NCBI GenBank assembly: GCA_034387635.1
Contig: JAOANU010000001.1
Coordinates: forward strand, 1,550,001-1,614,000
Length of the DNA stretch: 64,000 nt
Direction: 5' to 3'
DNA from: Rhodosporidiobolus odoratus
Taxonomy: Eukaryota; Basidiomycota; Microbotryomycetes; Sporidiobolales; Sporidiobolaceae
The translations under genes and the position numbers were made by a program. Of the stretch, positions 1-13,198 are shown one piece after another (position 1 is the stretch's first letter; each line of letters begins with the position of its first letter). Under the pieces are notes generated by a model. It worked only from the letters and a program-made list of their open reading frames with translations. It had not been told where the DNA came from and ran no database searches.

Positions 1-1914
<1,914 letters not shown>

Positions 1915-2057
1915 AGGGGGCTCGCGTGTAGTCGGAATAAACTTAGAGCGTGTGTCGAATAGTCGAATCAGTCGATAGTAGCAGCGCAAGGTAAGACGTC
2001 AAGGTCAAAGTCAGGATGAAACTGACGAGGTTGACCTTGATTGAGTCTGATCAGAGA
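1915..2057. promoter_or_regulatory. Shared divergent promoter of SSL2 and VPS52
   Basis: Only 143 bases separate the two start codons, so both genes must take at least part of their promoter from this interval. No TATA box is evident. A short GTCGAAT-type motif recurs near 1952-1970. Another in-frame ATG for VPS52 at 2016 would narrow the gap to about 100 bases. Confidence 0.5.
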
Positions 2058-4960
2058 ATGACGAGCATTGCTCAGTTGATCGGATTACACGACACTCAAG
2101 CTACTCCTGTACCCAGTGTAAGCATACACTTCTCTCTCGCGTTGTTCTCTCTCACTTGCTCACTCTCATCTCCCCCACCAGACCTCCGCATCCTCTTTAT
2201 CCTCACTCACGCCGGATGGTAAGCACCGGTCTAGCTCACTGTACCAGAATAAAGCTCACAGCTGCCTTCCGCAGACTTCCCTCGACTGGCGACCGCCGCA
2301 AAACACCTCGGAGGAGACGTGCGAACAGTCTACCACGACCTCTTACACCAACGGGAAAAGGATGAGAAGGAACACGACAGGGCTTGTGAGCACACACTCC
2401 ATCGCGTCACCGATCCCAAGTCAACCGGACTGACGAGTTGAGCACCCAGACCTCGAGCGCGCTAGAGAGTTCGTCGAATTGAATGAGCAGGTCGACGTGC
2501 GTCCTCCGCCCCTTTGACTGTACTATTTTCATACTGGAACGTATGCTGACACGCGCGTCTCATCGTACAGGCTAGTACACAGCTCCTCACCGACCTTACT
2601 TCCTTCCTTTCCACCTTTCAGCGCGACTTGAGCGCCGTCTCGGGCCACATCTCGGAACTTCAGGGACGGAGCAAGACGATCGAAGCGCGGTTACAAGCGA
2701 GAAAGGTGAGCTTCAGTCCCGGCCCTTCCGTGCCAAGTCTTCCCGACTCATTTGCTTTTCCTTCCTTCCCAGGCTGTCGAGCGTTCCCTCCACCCTTTCA
2801 TTGAGAGTATCGCCATCTCGCCAGAACTCATCACTACCATCATCGACACTGACCCTGCAGTCGAGACTGAAGCGTGGATTCCGGCCGTTCGAGAGCTGGA
2901 TGCCAGATTAGGAGCGATTCGAGGAGGGGCTAGGGTGGACAGCCGGAAAACGCTGGACGAGGCAGCAGAGGCATTGCGAGTAGCTGTGAGTCTGCTTCCT
3001 CCTGTTTCACTTGCTAGCGGAGACGCTGACCCAGCCCACCTTCCTCAGGCCTCATCAAAAATCCTCAATTACCTGATTCACCTCCTCCGCCCCTACACCC
3101 TCTCGGTATCCCCTTCCTTGCCATCACTTCACGCCACCCTCTTACGCCTCAAACCCCTCTACACCTTCCTGCTTCGCCACGCTGCTCGTCAAGCGCACGA
3201 GTTCCAGAAAGCGTACACCGCGATGATCAGGTGGTTCTACGAAACTGGGTTCAGGCGATACGTCAGGGCATTGGAAAAGATTCGAACGAGGGTGCCGGGA
3301 AAGGAGCCAGAGTTGATCGGGAGTGCGGCAGGGGGCACGGACTCGCTAGGTGCGTTTGCCATGTTCCCTGCCTCCAACCTCTTCCCCTCGAATGGCTGAC
3401 ATGCTCTCTGCTATAGCTTTATTGAATCAGCGAAAAGCCGGCAACGCTTCCCCTGCCCTTTCTGGCTCTGTCTCTTCGCCCAACCTGTCAGGAGCAGCCT
3501 CGGTGGCAGCCGCAGCCTCTGCCTCGGCTGTGGCGCTCGACAACTCGCAGATAGCGGGTTCAGGCGTCATCCTCGCGCATCTTGCAAATGATCGAAATTA
3601 TGTACGTCTCGAAGAGTCTCCAGCACTGCCTGCCTGAACCAACTGAGAAGAAGTTGAGTTGCATGCAGAAACCCCCACCTGAAGCCTTGTTCCGTTCCGT
3701 ATCGCTCGTTCTCGCCGACAATGCCTCGAGCGAGTACGCCTTCCTGGCCTCCTTCTTCGGCTCCCATTCGGTCCTGTCCCTTCCGCCAGCTACGCCCGCT
3801 CCGCTCCTTCACACCTCCCTCGGAAACAGTTCTCGGGGCACCAGTGAAGCCTCGGGTCCAGCTGCAGGTTCACTACGGGGGCAGCAGAAGAACGGAGTGG
3901 CACCTAGTGAGAGTGGACGGACGGTTGTGGAGCAGACGAAGGAACGGGAGAAGGAGAGGGAGAAGGAAAAGAGGCAGCAGAGGTTGATGGTGGATCAGCT
4001 GTGGCGGAATGTGATGGAGCCTGCTTTGGAATATGCGTCGGTACGTCTATCCCGTCCGCTGAGTCATTCTACGACATGCTTATCGCGATGCGGTGCCTTG
4101 AACAGAACTTTACCCACGCGCTCCTCCACCCGATTTCTCCATCCGCCATCTCCCTCTTGTCCATGATCCGCCTGAACGACGCCCTCCTCACATCAGTCAC
4201 CTCTTCTTTGTCCTCCACTCCTGTTCCTTTATCCTCCCTCAACAACTCTCCACCACCCTCTACCTCCTCACCCCCTCAAACTCCTTCCTGCCCCTCTCTC
4301 GAACCTCATCTCCTTCAAACCCGTCTTTCCCTCTTCCCCAGCTTCTCGAAACTCATGTCTTCCCACGCTGACTCGTTGAGGAAGATCAACGGGTCGCAAC
4401 CTTCTTCTGGGCTTGGAGGGTTCCTCGGTGGTGTGGCAGGCGGGGGGACGAGCGTCAAGGATAGTCAGGTTGAGCTTGTCGTGAACAGGTACGTGGGGAT
4501 GGTCAACAGTATCGTAGCGTTGGGCGAAGGCAAATCTGCGGGAGGTAGCGCTGGCGGGGCAGAAGGTCAAGCGCAGGATGAGGAAATGGTGTTCTCCTCG
4601 TGAGTCTTTCCTTTTCGGCTCGGCTTGTTTCTGAGCTTCTCTTACTGAGTATCACCTTATTGCTGTTGTGGCGACCCCGGTACAGCCTCCTCCGCATTCG
4701 ACAAGAATTGGACAAACTCCTCTTGCACCAAGCCAGCAAGATCCGAGAAGAAGGCAAGCAGAAGTTGTTCTTGAGGTCGCACTATGAGGAGATTCTGCAG
4801 GGGTTGTCGGTGCGTCCTCTTCTCCTCTTTTTCCTTGCTCGGCAGTAGGCGATCCTGATGATGAGGTTTCTTGTTGGATGCGCAGGTTGGACTTTCGAGG
4901 CATGCAAGGAGTCAGGCTGAGGTGGCGCACTATAGGGAGTCGGTGAGGAAGCTGGGGTAG
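2058..4960 (+). CDS. VPS52: GARP tethering complex subunit Vps52
   Basis: Vps52 is a core subunit of the Golgi-associated retrograde protein complex, which tethers endosome-derived vesicles at the trans-Golgi. The product is assembled from about ten exons. The N-terminal coiled coil (HLGGDVRTVYHDLLHQREKD) is followed by a typical Vps52 stretch near 2580-2700 (LLTDLTSFLSTFQRDLSAVS, then SGHISELQGRSKTIEARLQ). Next comes the Sac2/Vps52 domain near 2770-3350, with HPFIESIAISPELITTIID and SSKILNYLIHLLRPYTLSV. A charged insert (about 3930-3985) is rich in KEREKEREKEK. The protein ends VAHYRESVRKLG with TAG at 4958-4960. I take ATG 2058 (MTSIAQLIGLHD) as the start; an in-frame ATG at 2016 would add 14 residues. 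The gene diverges from SSL2. Introns keep the frame throughout and nothing looks broken. Confidence 0.9.
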
Positions 4961-5520
4961 ACCCAGTGGCTAATGGAAGGAACCGGTGTCCGCGTCGGAA
5001 CAGGGAGTACGACAAGACCAAGGAAGGAAAAGGAAAACGAGCGTACAGCTTTTCTGGCCCATGTCACGAGGGAAGGAAGCGTACTTCCCGGATCCATGGC
5101 GTCTCGGTGCTGCCAGGTCTTCCAAGACATTGGCAGCCAGTGAACTCTGCGCGTGTGAACCGCAGACGTTGCCTCCGTCCGGTTCTGAGTCTCTGTCGGC
5201 TTGCTGCTTCCCCGCGTTATCCTCTTTCGTGCTAGCAGAAGGTAATTCGCGCGCCGCAGTACACTGTACGGCTTCTCTGTGCGGTCAGCGCGGCCTCCTA
5301 TGCTGATCCCCCTTGATTGGTCCTCCATCGTCACTCCTCCGCCTTCAAACGGTTCCCGCACTTGTCAATCACTACGCGGACAGCCGAACGTCTCGCGTGC
5401 GACGCAGAGACCCACCAGTCCTCCCTTCGACCCCCTAGGCCGCCCGTTGTGCTCGATATCGCTCGCCAACCTCCCGCCGGTTGAACCCCTTCAGCCGACT
5501 ACCACTTTTCTCGCTCAGCC
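4961..5520. other. Intergenic, no gene seen
   Basis: About 560 bases between the VPS52 stop and the F-box-like relic. Open frames here are short, lack recognisable protein similarity and have no convincing splice context. I see no tRNA fold or repeat. It probably holds the VPS52 3' end and the remains of the promoter of the downstream relic. Confidence 0.5.
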
Positions 5521-6476
5521 ATGTCCAGCCATTCTTCTCCCGTCGCTCCGCTCCCTCGCGCTGGGATATATAGTCTGCCAACGGAGCTCGAGGCCAAGGT
5601 AGTCAAGGCGTGTGCTGAGCAGGACAAGCAGTTCGCAGAATGGAGAAAGGTGGCTAAGGAGTATGGCAAAGCGGAGACAGAATCTCCAGGCAAGGCCAAA
5701 GGACGTTATCATCCGAGAGTCGAGGCGGGAAAAGGCCTTGAAGCGAGATGGACTTCGTCGGTCGCGGCATCTCGGCGCTCTTTCAGGTCTCGCGCGAATT
5801 CTCCCTACTTGCCGCGCCTTACCTCTTTCAGGTGCAGGTGCGCTTCTTTACTCAGCGGCCGCGATTGGCCCGCACCGTCTCCTCCACCCTTTCCCCCTTC
5901 ACGCTCTCCTCCCGCAGCGATATTTGCGCCGACGCGGCCAATCTAAAACCTATTTTCAGGGCTGTGACTTTTCGCAGCGTCACCCGCTTGTCGCTCGGTG
6001 GATACCACTATTGCATCGATGACACCTACGGCACGATCTCTCGCGAAGCCTTCCCACTACTGACGCATCTCGACTTGTACCTTCGCAACCCTGAAGCCAT
6101 TGCTGAATGGGACGAACTCTGGGTGTCCCTGGTCGACCCCCTCTCCAGCTTTGCCTACCCCGAGACGGTCTCAATCAGCCACTTGGCTGAGATGAGTCCC
6201 TCTCTTGCCTCTGCTCTCAGCAAATCCTGCCGAGAGATTGACGTCGAGCTTCTTCCTTTGCCCTTCACCGAATCCTGCCCTCCTTTCCTTCGGAACACCC
6301 ACCTGCCCGAGGAGGACACCCGCGTCTCGCGTCAAAACGAAAGTCTTGAGACTACCCTGAAGGACCTCGAGGTGTAAATGAAGAAGGCGAAAGTAGAAGA
6401 GGAGGAGACGGCCTTGTCGGAGATTGAGAAGGTCTTGCGCCCGGCTGAGGTCAAGAAGATCGAGAGGGAGATGTGA
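5521..6476 (+). pseudogene. F-box/LRR-like family, copy 1 (frameshift and internal stop)
   Basis: The protein opens MSSHSSPVAPLPRAG, then has the family signature YSLPTELEAKVVKACAEQDK, which matches the other two copies in this window (NGLPTEIKAKIVRMCADQN at 17.8 kb). After about 70 codons the similarity moves to another frame (ISALFQVSREFSLLAAPYLF, from 5748), whose upstream frame is closed by TGA at 5739, so a frameshift or an unrecognised intron lies between. A leucine-rich part follows (TRLSLGGYHY, LLTHLDLYLRNPEA). A TAA at 6375-6377 ends the frame, yet the same frame continues as a charged coiled coil (KKAKVEEEETALSEIEKVL) to TGA at 6474. The layout of a short LPTE helix followed by leucine-rich segments resembles fungal F-box proteins, but F-box identity is inference. 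I call it a decayed copy; assembly error is the alternative. Confidence 0.6.
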
Positions 6477-6714
6477 GAAAAGGCTTGAACGAGTGATGCA
6501 GAGCTGTGCCGATACCTCGAAATGACCACTTCGTCTCAGCCAGTATTGACATACAGCGCGAGACCAGGAAAAAAAGAAAAGCAGAGGAGATTTGAGTTGC
6601 ATAGCCAAGTCGGCATGCAAGGTGCAGATGTAACACAAAGTGCATTGCTCACTGCTCCGCACGTCTTTGATGCTCAGTGACTCAGCTAGAGATGCTTTGC
6701 TTTGTACTGGTAGG

Positions 6715-7337
6715 GTAGCTCCTTGCGCCATCATCTTGCAGCTCAAGGCTGTCGGAAAAGTGCTCTAGCACGAGCGAACACGAAGGAGCGAGTAGGGGCC
6801 GTGACTAGACGGGAATCCGACTCTTCTCGAGGGCGAGGGCGATGGGTGAAAGAGGTACCCGCTGACGGGGTCGACCCGGAGGGAAGAAGGATGAAAAGGA
6901 TGGGACAAAGTTCCGGCGTAGGTCAGCTCTGTGCGAGGGCGAGGTTAGCGCACGTCGCAGGAGAGTGTACATAGGAACATACTGGCACCCTCGAGACCCT
7001 GATAGACAAGCGCACTTCCCTCCTTGTCCGGTCAAAGGTAGTTTTCCTTCCCCCATGCACCCGCTCACCAATACGTGCCCTTCCTTACGAAGTTTTCGAG
7101 CCTCCTCCGCCGCTCCTACACTCATTCTCAGCGCGGTGTAGAACGTGTCGAGGAACCGGGATCGCGGTAGCAAGTTGCGAGAGTTCGATGGAGTGAGGAA
7201 GAGAGGAAGAGTTGACCGTGGATGTCGAGGTCGTAAAGGTAAGCGCGACTAGGAGGAGTTGCAGTGCGTGTCCTACTTGCTCTTCCACGCAGTTCTACCA
7301 CCCTCCATGCAAGTAAGAGTGAGAGAATTGACTTCAT
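6715..7337 (-). pseudogene. UPF0598-family relic, copy A
   Basis: This is a decayed inverted copy of the intact UPF0598 gene at 18063-18726. It begins MKSILSLLLAWRVVELRG and keeps the core YLYDLDIHGQLFLSSSLHRT. The frame breaks at CYRDP because a run of four C/G in the intact gene is three here (near 7157-7160). Further on, the frame that matches the intact gene carries TGA where the intact gene has CGA (Arg in NYLRPD), near 7028-7032. The homology continues across the intron position and second exon to about 6715, then stops a few dozen codons before the normal C-terminus. It shares a short divergent upstream region with the F-box-like relic that starts at 7516. I regard it as non-functional. 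Confidence 0.75.
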
Positions 7338-7515
7338 CAGTTGAGAATGAACTGGCTTCGTCTCTTCCTGTTGACATGGCTACGAGATCGGTTGACTGAG
7401 CAGGTCAGATACCACGACAGCAGAGAGTACGTACATGCTCGTTCCTCTCCGTGTGAATCCTGCTGAACTCGCTTTTTCCCCTTTTTCTCAGCTCCAGCTC
7501 CCCCCACTCTTCGCC

Positions 7516-8568
7516 ATGTCCAATACTCCTGCCGTGACGCCGCACGATCAACGACTCGCCAGCATAAATCCAAGCCCAAGTCGTCGGCATGTGCACGAAG
7601 CAAGACGAGGCGTACAAGGCATTCCGCAGGGCGCTGAAACCGATGACACCGGAGCAGCTGCGTACCGTGCTAGATGAGCAGTCGCTGCACTTCGGCAAGT
7701 GCATCAAGAGCCTCTTCGGCGTCTTGCGGTCGTGGTCGCAGCTCGCCGCGCCTCACCTTTTCATGGTGAGTTAGGTCAGCAATTATCTACTTTAGCAATG
7801 GCTCATGCTCGCCGCATCCCCATAGGTTCCCCGCGCGTCTCGCGTTGACCCAACGTTCCACTACTATATCGCCCCTCTACGACTCCCCCTCTGCAAGCAC
7901 CTCGTGTTGGATGCCGATTCTCCATTGTCTATCGCCACCACTCTCACCCAGGCGCAACGCCTGACCAGTATCACCACGCTCGAGTTACACGGCAGTTCGA
8001 TGCGCGCTATCGCAAGCTGGTCCCTCTGCAGCATGGAGTGGCGCGCGGCTCCGGACAATCCGGCGGCTCTCGCACTCTTCACTAGACTTGTTCCGCACAC
8101 CTCGTTCTGCAAGATGTCGGCTGGACGAACACCGAAGGACTTTCGACCCCCTTCGGCCCTCTCCTTGGGTCCCTAAACCTTGGCCGCGTTGATGAGCACC
8201 TATTCAGCAATTTCCTAGCGTCGACAAGTCCGGAACATTTTCTGGCGCTGCGTAGTCTCGACCTGGACATCTACAGCGCAGGCCTTACAGTAGCAGAGAT
8301 GGACTTTGGCGAGGCAGCGCACGCTCTACGACACTTGACCCACTTTCGCCTACGACTCGGTGCAGCTCCACTCGACCCCGACGATGCTCTCATCGTCCGA
8401 GAGGCTTTTCAGCATGCTCAGGTCGCAACTGCAGGACCTAGCGGTATGCCTGGACCTGGTTCACCCCTTCGTGTGCTCCGCTTTGGCTTTGCCCTCGCTG
8501 CCACGCACGTCGAAGCCAGCATCGCAGTGGCGAGACTGCTTCATCGACAGCAGTGCTCGCTGCCCTGA
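7516..8568 (+). pseudogene. F-box/LRR-like family, copy 2 (divergent from UPF0598 relic A)
   Basis: The reading starts MSNTPAVTP and shifts frame at once. The continuing frame reads RTIND then SPA-stop-IQAQVVGMCTKQDEA, aligning with RTINGLPTEIKAKIVRMCADQN in the third copy, so a stop codon sits where Glu is expected (about 7566). The frame then runs on through SLHFGKCIKSLFGVLRSWSQ and LAAPHLFM, crosses a plausible intron (7768-7825), and continues with leucine-rich sequence (LRLPLCKHLVLDADSPLS). A second frame change occurs near 8085-8115 before LLGSLNLGRVDEHLFSNFL and LRHLTHFRLRLG; it ends at TGA 8566-8568. Two frame disruptions and a nonsense codon make it a pseudogene. Product class (F-box/LRR-like) is inferred from layout only. 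Confidence 0.6.
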
Positions 8569-8753
8569 CCCGTCTAGCACAGGTCAACGCAGCGACGCAA
8601 GAAAGCGGCGAAAGGAAGAACATTAGGCATGGGATTACACAACCGTAAAGAACAGCTAGGGAACCTGCAAGATGTAAGAACCACGATACCGCCATATTAC
8701 ACAACAGAGGAAACGTCCGTTCGCGCTCCTGTCCTCCTTGAACCCGCAATTCC

Positions 8754-11700
8754 TCATCCCTGTAATAAGGAGTTCAACGTCTTCAATCCCTTCGCCACGC
8801 CAAAGCTGGCAGCCGCCATCGCCTGCTTCGTCTGCTTTGTGAACGGATCGCCGTTCCCGCCCGGTGCGGCATTCTGCATCTCGCTCAGTTGGTCGCAATG
8901 CTTGATGAGTTCTTGAAGGATGGCATCGCCTTCGCCCCGAGCGGAAGAGGGGAGGGCTTCACGAGAGATGGCGACGATGGAAGAGACAATAGTGATGATT
9001 TGAGTGAGGTTCTCGGTGAGTTCGGAACCGGAGGCACCGGAGCGAATGGCAGAGAGGAGGGATTGGATAGAGTGGACGATCGCTTCGGACTGGTTCTCGA
9101 CGTAGGCCTGCATGCGGGTTAGACGTGTCAGTAACGCGGAAGAAGATCTGGCGCCGGCAAATTATAATGACAGCGTTGGGGCAATGCCGAAGGGAGGAAG
9201 AGGACATAGACGTGCCCTGAGCTCTTCCGGATCCCGCTCTTGCCGCTGCATCGATGGGCTCTCATAAGGCTCCTGGTTCTGCTGCTCGTATCCCTCATCC
9301 TGCCCATAGTCGTCCTGTCCCCCATACCCTCCTCGTCCTTGCGACTCTGCCTCGTACCCGTATGAGGTGCCGTTCCTGCCACCCTGCTGGTGTCGCTGTT
9401 GCTCGTTGTAGGAATACGGCGAAGCCCGCCCGTTCGGCTGGTGGAGGGAAGAAGAGGGCGAATGGGAGCGGTAAGCGTGAGAAGATGGAGAGACGTCGAG
9501 GGAATCGGTGTGCTGATATTGCTGTTGGCCGTACTGGGGATAAGACTGCTGTTGGGTAAGGTAGTCGTTGCCCATGCCGCCTGGCGGGCCAGCAAGCGAG
9601 CCAGATGCCAACGACACATCGCTCGAGGTGTTCGACTCGCGCATAAGCTGATTGTGCTTATCTTGCGCGTCCTGCAGCGATTCGACACTCGTGCGCTTCG
9701 AACTCGAGATGCCCATCGCCTCGAGTGCCTTCGACACGCTACCCGCGCCGCCGCCGAGGAGCGAGCTCATCCCGCCAGAGAGATACCCTGGACTTTTTTC
9801 CTTCTTCTCGCCGTCCTTATTCCGTAGCTGCACTCCCGGGTACTGCTCCTTCTCTGGCAGAGCGGGGCCGACATCAGGCGAAGGAAGCCGGTCGAGATTG
9901 GACGATTGATGCTGCTCTGGAAGAGGCGGCATCGGCTCGTGCCCGAAGCCACGGCTGGATCCGTTACGACTAACGCCAAAAGCGGAGGAGGGATCGAGGC
10001 TACTTCGACCGGCTCCACCACCAGCAGTTCGTCGGATCTTGAGGATGCGGACGAGCTCGACAACGGTCGCAGCGAGATGGCTTGCAGCAGCGTCGAGGAG
10101 GGAGACGGGGGAGACACCGAAGGACATGGCGTGGTTCTTCGAAGCGGTCATAAGATTGGACAAGGTGGCGTTGACTTTGCCCTTGAGGGAGTTGACAAGG
10201 TCTTGGTCGGAATGGGTGAGAGAGGCGAGTCGCGAATAGGAGATACCCTGAATGTCGTTGTCGAGCTTCTCGCAGGCAGAGACGACAGCACGAGCGGCAG
10301 GAAGAACGGAAGACGGCTCCTTCGAACTGCGAGACCAGCTGATTCAGTCAGCTGTGAAGTGAGACAGAAAGGATAGGACGTACCGAGCAGCCTGCAACAG
10401 GTCATCGATCGAGGTCTGGAAAGCAGCGACACTGGTATCTTGTATCAGGCCGTCGGAAGAGGCGGGCATGTAGTCGGCATCGACAGAGATGGAAGAGGAG
10501 AAGAGTTGCGAGGTGGCTGTAGGATGTACGCGATAAGTACGCTTTACCGACTACATAAAGGACAAAGGAAGGCGGGTCACTCACCCTTGATATTTCTTAA
10601 CTCCATCTTGGCAGACTGCCACTTGCTCTTCCAGTCTCCCGCCTCCTTCTCCGCCCTTTCTCGTTCCTCCCGTTCCCGATCTACCTCGACTTGCAGCTCG
10701 TCACATCGCTCGTTGACCTGCCGCAGCTCGTCCACCAACGAAGAGACCTCGCCACGAAGCTCGTTTGCGAGTTCTTCGGCTTCGCTAAGGCGGGTACGGA
10801 GGTAAGGGTCGTTCCCGCCGGAGGAAGACGGGGCAGAACGGGAGGAAGAGGCGCGAAGGTTGTCGTTTTCTCGCTGAAGACTGCGGACCTGGGCGGTCTG
10901 GTCGTCGTAGCGCTGTACGTCATTGTCCAGAATCAGCACCGCGTCGCGCTGTAGACGGCCAAAGAAAGCGGGAGTACAAACCCGACGTACCTCTTTTGCC
11001 CGCGACACTTCCCTCTCGGCATCCTTCAGCCTGTCCTCCTGTTCCCCCCGCCCTCTTAACGCCGCTGCCGCGTCCTCGTTCTCCCGTTCCAGTTCCGCAA
11101 CTCGGTTTTGCAGCATCGTGAGCTTGTATTCGTACTCTGACTTGACCTTCTCGATGGCTTGTTGCTCGTAGTCCCACTGCAAAAGCAAAATAAGCAGATG
11201 TGAGCGATCCTCCCCGAGTCGTCGACTTGCACCAACCCTTGCCATGCGAGGGAGCAGCAGCAAGACGAAGCAAGAAGGCGAACGTACGGATCTCCGTCCT
11301 CCAGCTTCACTAGCCGCTGCGCTCCCTGCGTACCCACCAAAGAACTTCGTCCCCAAGCTGCTCGTTTCGCTGACCCTGCTCGAATGCCCACCCTGTCCAC
11401 TCGATCTCCCGAACGACGGCTTATCCGCCAGTTCTTCCTCCTCATCGCCTTGATCTCGGTCTTGACTACGACGGCTCCCGCCGAGGGGAGGAGAAGCGAG
11501 AAGCGACCGCCCGCCTGAGCCAAAGTTGAAGCCATTCCCGTTACTGTTGGGGATGGGTGGGGAGAGGCTACGCTCGATGCTTCCTCGTCGTCCTCCGGGA
11601 CCTGCTTCGTATGTGGGGCTGAGAGGGCCATTGACGGAAGCGGAGGTGAAGACGTTGCCGGCGCCTGGTTCTTCGACGATCATGGTCGATTTGTTCGGCA

Positions 11701-12843
11701 CGACGACATCGTTCCCGGCAGGGACGGAGGGAGGAAGAGCAGCAGCGGGGGAAAGAGAGTTGGAGGAATGCGTGGACTGTGAAGCGTGCGGGGAATGAGA
11801 AGAGTGCTGTTGAGGTGTGGGAGCGCGACGTGCGTTGAGGTTGGATGGGAGGGGCGGGGAGACGACGCCATTCGAGCTTGGTAGAGACTCGTTGCGGGCG
11901 GGCGATTGCTGTTGAGAGGTAGGAGTGGTAGCCGTCGGTGAGGAATAGCCTTGGCCGTTTGGGTTCTGCGGTGGAACAAGGTTGATCAGACTGCAAGCGC
12001 ACATAGGTGGTAGCGAGAGCGTACGTCGTCTTCCTCAGAAAACTCAGGGTACCGTCGGTCCAGCTCAAAGTACACATCGCTCGCTAGATCCCGGAAGCGA
12101 GACAAAGCCAGAGTAGCGAGTTTCTGTCGGGCTTGGTTCCGCTTAGGGTGGAACTCGGCGCGAACAGGGAGGAACGGCTCTGCAGATTAATGAAGGGTGA
12201 GTACAGCTTGATATGAGTGCGTATAAGAATTCTGCGAAAACAAGTCGACAAAGTAGGTCAAAACAGAGAAACGCACGCTGAGAAGGCCGTCCGGAGTCCT
12301 CCTGTTCCTGCGCCAGCCGCCTCGTTAGTTCGTCGTAGACATCTGTACTAAGCTCCATGAACTGCTGACGCGTTAAGCGGGTGAGCTTTTCGCGAGCATT
12401 ACTGCGAAGGTCACGTCACGGTCGCGAAGGTTAGGTCAGGTCAGGTCGTTCGATCGCTTCCACACGTCGGCTCTTCACGTCTGATGAGCAGAGCGAAGAC
12501 GAAAGGCGCTGTGAAGCGTAGGGACATACGTTCTGGTGCTGCCGTTGGCAAAGACTCCCTGCTTTGCCAGCCATCCCTTGAGAGCTCCGTAATGGGTTCT
12601 GGCAACTGTCCTGCTCTGCTCCGGTGTCATAGGCGGAGGTTTGCTGCTTCCTCCTGCGTTCTGTGGCTGCCCGCCAGCTTCTGGGCCCCGCATGACATTC
12701 GCTCCGAGTGCATTTCCCGGTGGTCCCGCCTGATTGTTTCTTTGGGGTTGACCGACTGGAGGTGCTTGTGGTCGGTAGTTGGTGAAGGCATCTACTGGCG
12801 GCGGGTTGTTTGGTCTCTGCTGGGGCCTAGAGTTGAGACTCAT
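8754..12843 (-). CDS. SPA2: Spa2-type polarity scaffold (polarisome component)
   Basis: Spa2 organises actin assembly and MAPK signalling at sites of polarised growth. The start codon lies at 12843-12841. Residues about 1-80 are Pro/Gln/Asn-rich (MSLNSRPQQRPNNPPPVDAF). Two GIT/Spa2 homology repeats follow: LTRLTRQQFMELSTDVYDEL and, in the next exons, FHPKRNQARQKLATLALSRF with RDLASDVYFELDRRYPEF. After a Ser/Pro-rich linker comes a long coiled coil (DYEQQAIEKVKSEYEYKLTM; VSSLVDELRQVNERCDELQV), then a conserved helical C-terminal region (VELVRILKIRRTAGG) and a final exon ending LKTLNSLLQG with stop at 8756-8754. About eight introns are used. It diverges from PXR1. The repeated homology domains make the assignment firm. 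Confidence 0.9.
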
Positions 12844-13198
12844 TGTAGGCTGGCTGAGATGTGATTGAGAATGAGACGGGGGGGAGTGAGCGCGTCGAGG
12901 TGGTGAAATAGGCGCGCTCTGCTCGGGTCTACGCGATGCTGTTGAGGTAGTTGAACTGAGTCTGATTAGCTAGCCTAGCCTGCAAGTTGAGCAGGGCAAC
13001 GGCGAGTCTCGCAAACAATCGAGATTCGTCAGGAGGGTGTGTTATATTCTCATTACAAATGGCTGAACTTGGCTCATTTGTAGTCTGACATTCTTGCTTG
13101 GGCCCAGGCTTGTCAAAAACTTTCATCGCGCTTTCCCTCCTCACACTCGCTCGCCTCGTACAGCTGCCAGTGCCCCCTTATTCACAGCACAGCACATC
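12844..13198. promoter_or_regulatory. Divergent intergenic region SPA2/PXR1
   Basis: These 355 bases separate two start codons on opposite strands and must hold both promoters. I see no open frame with family similarity, no tRNA and no long repeat. A CT-rich tract precedes the PXR1 start (13130-13160), as is common just upstream of fungal start codons. Confidence 0.45.

Noticed and set aside
12433..12447. Tandem AGGTC repeats, three in a row, in an SPA2 intron
   Set aside because: Very short, lies within an intron, no wider repeat structure.
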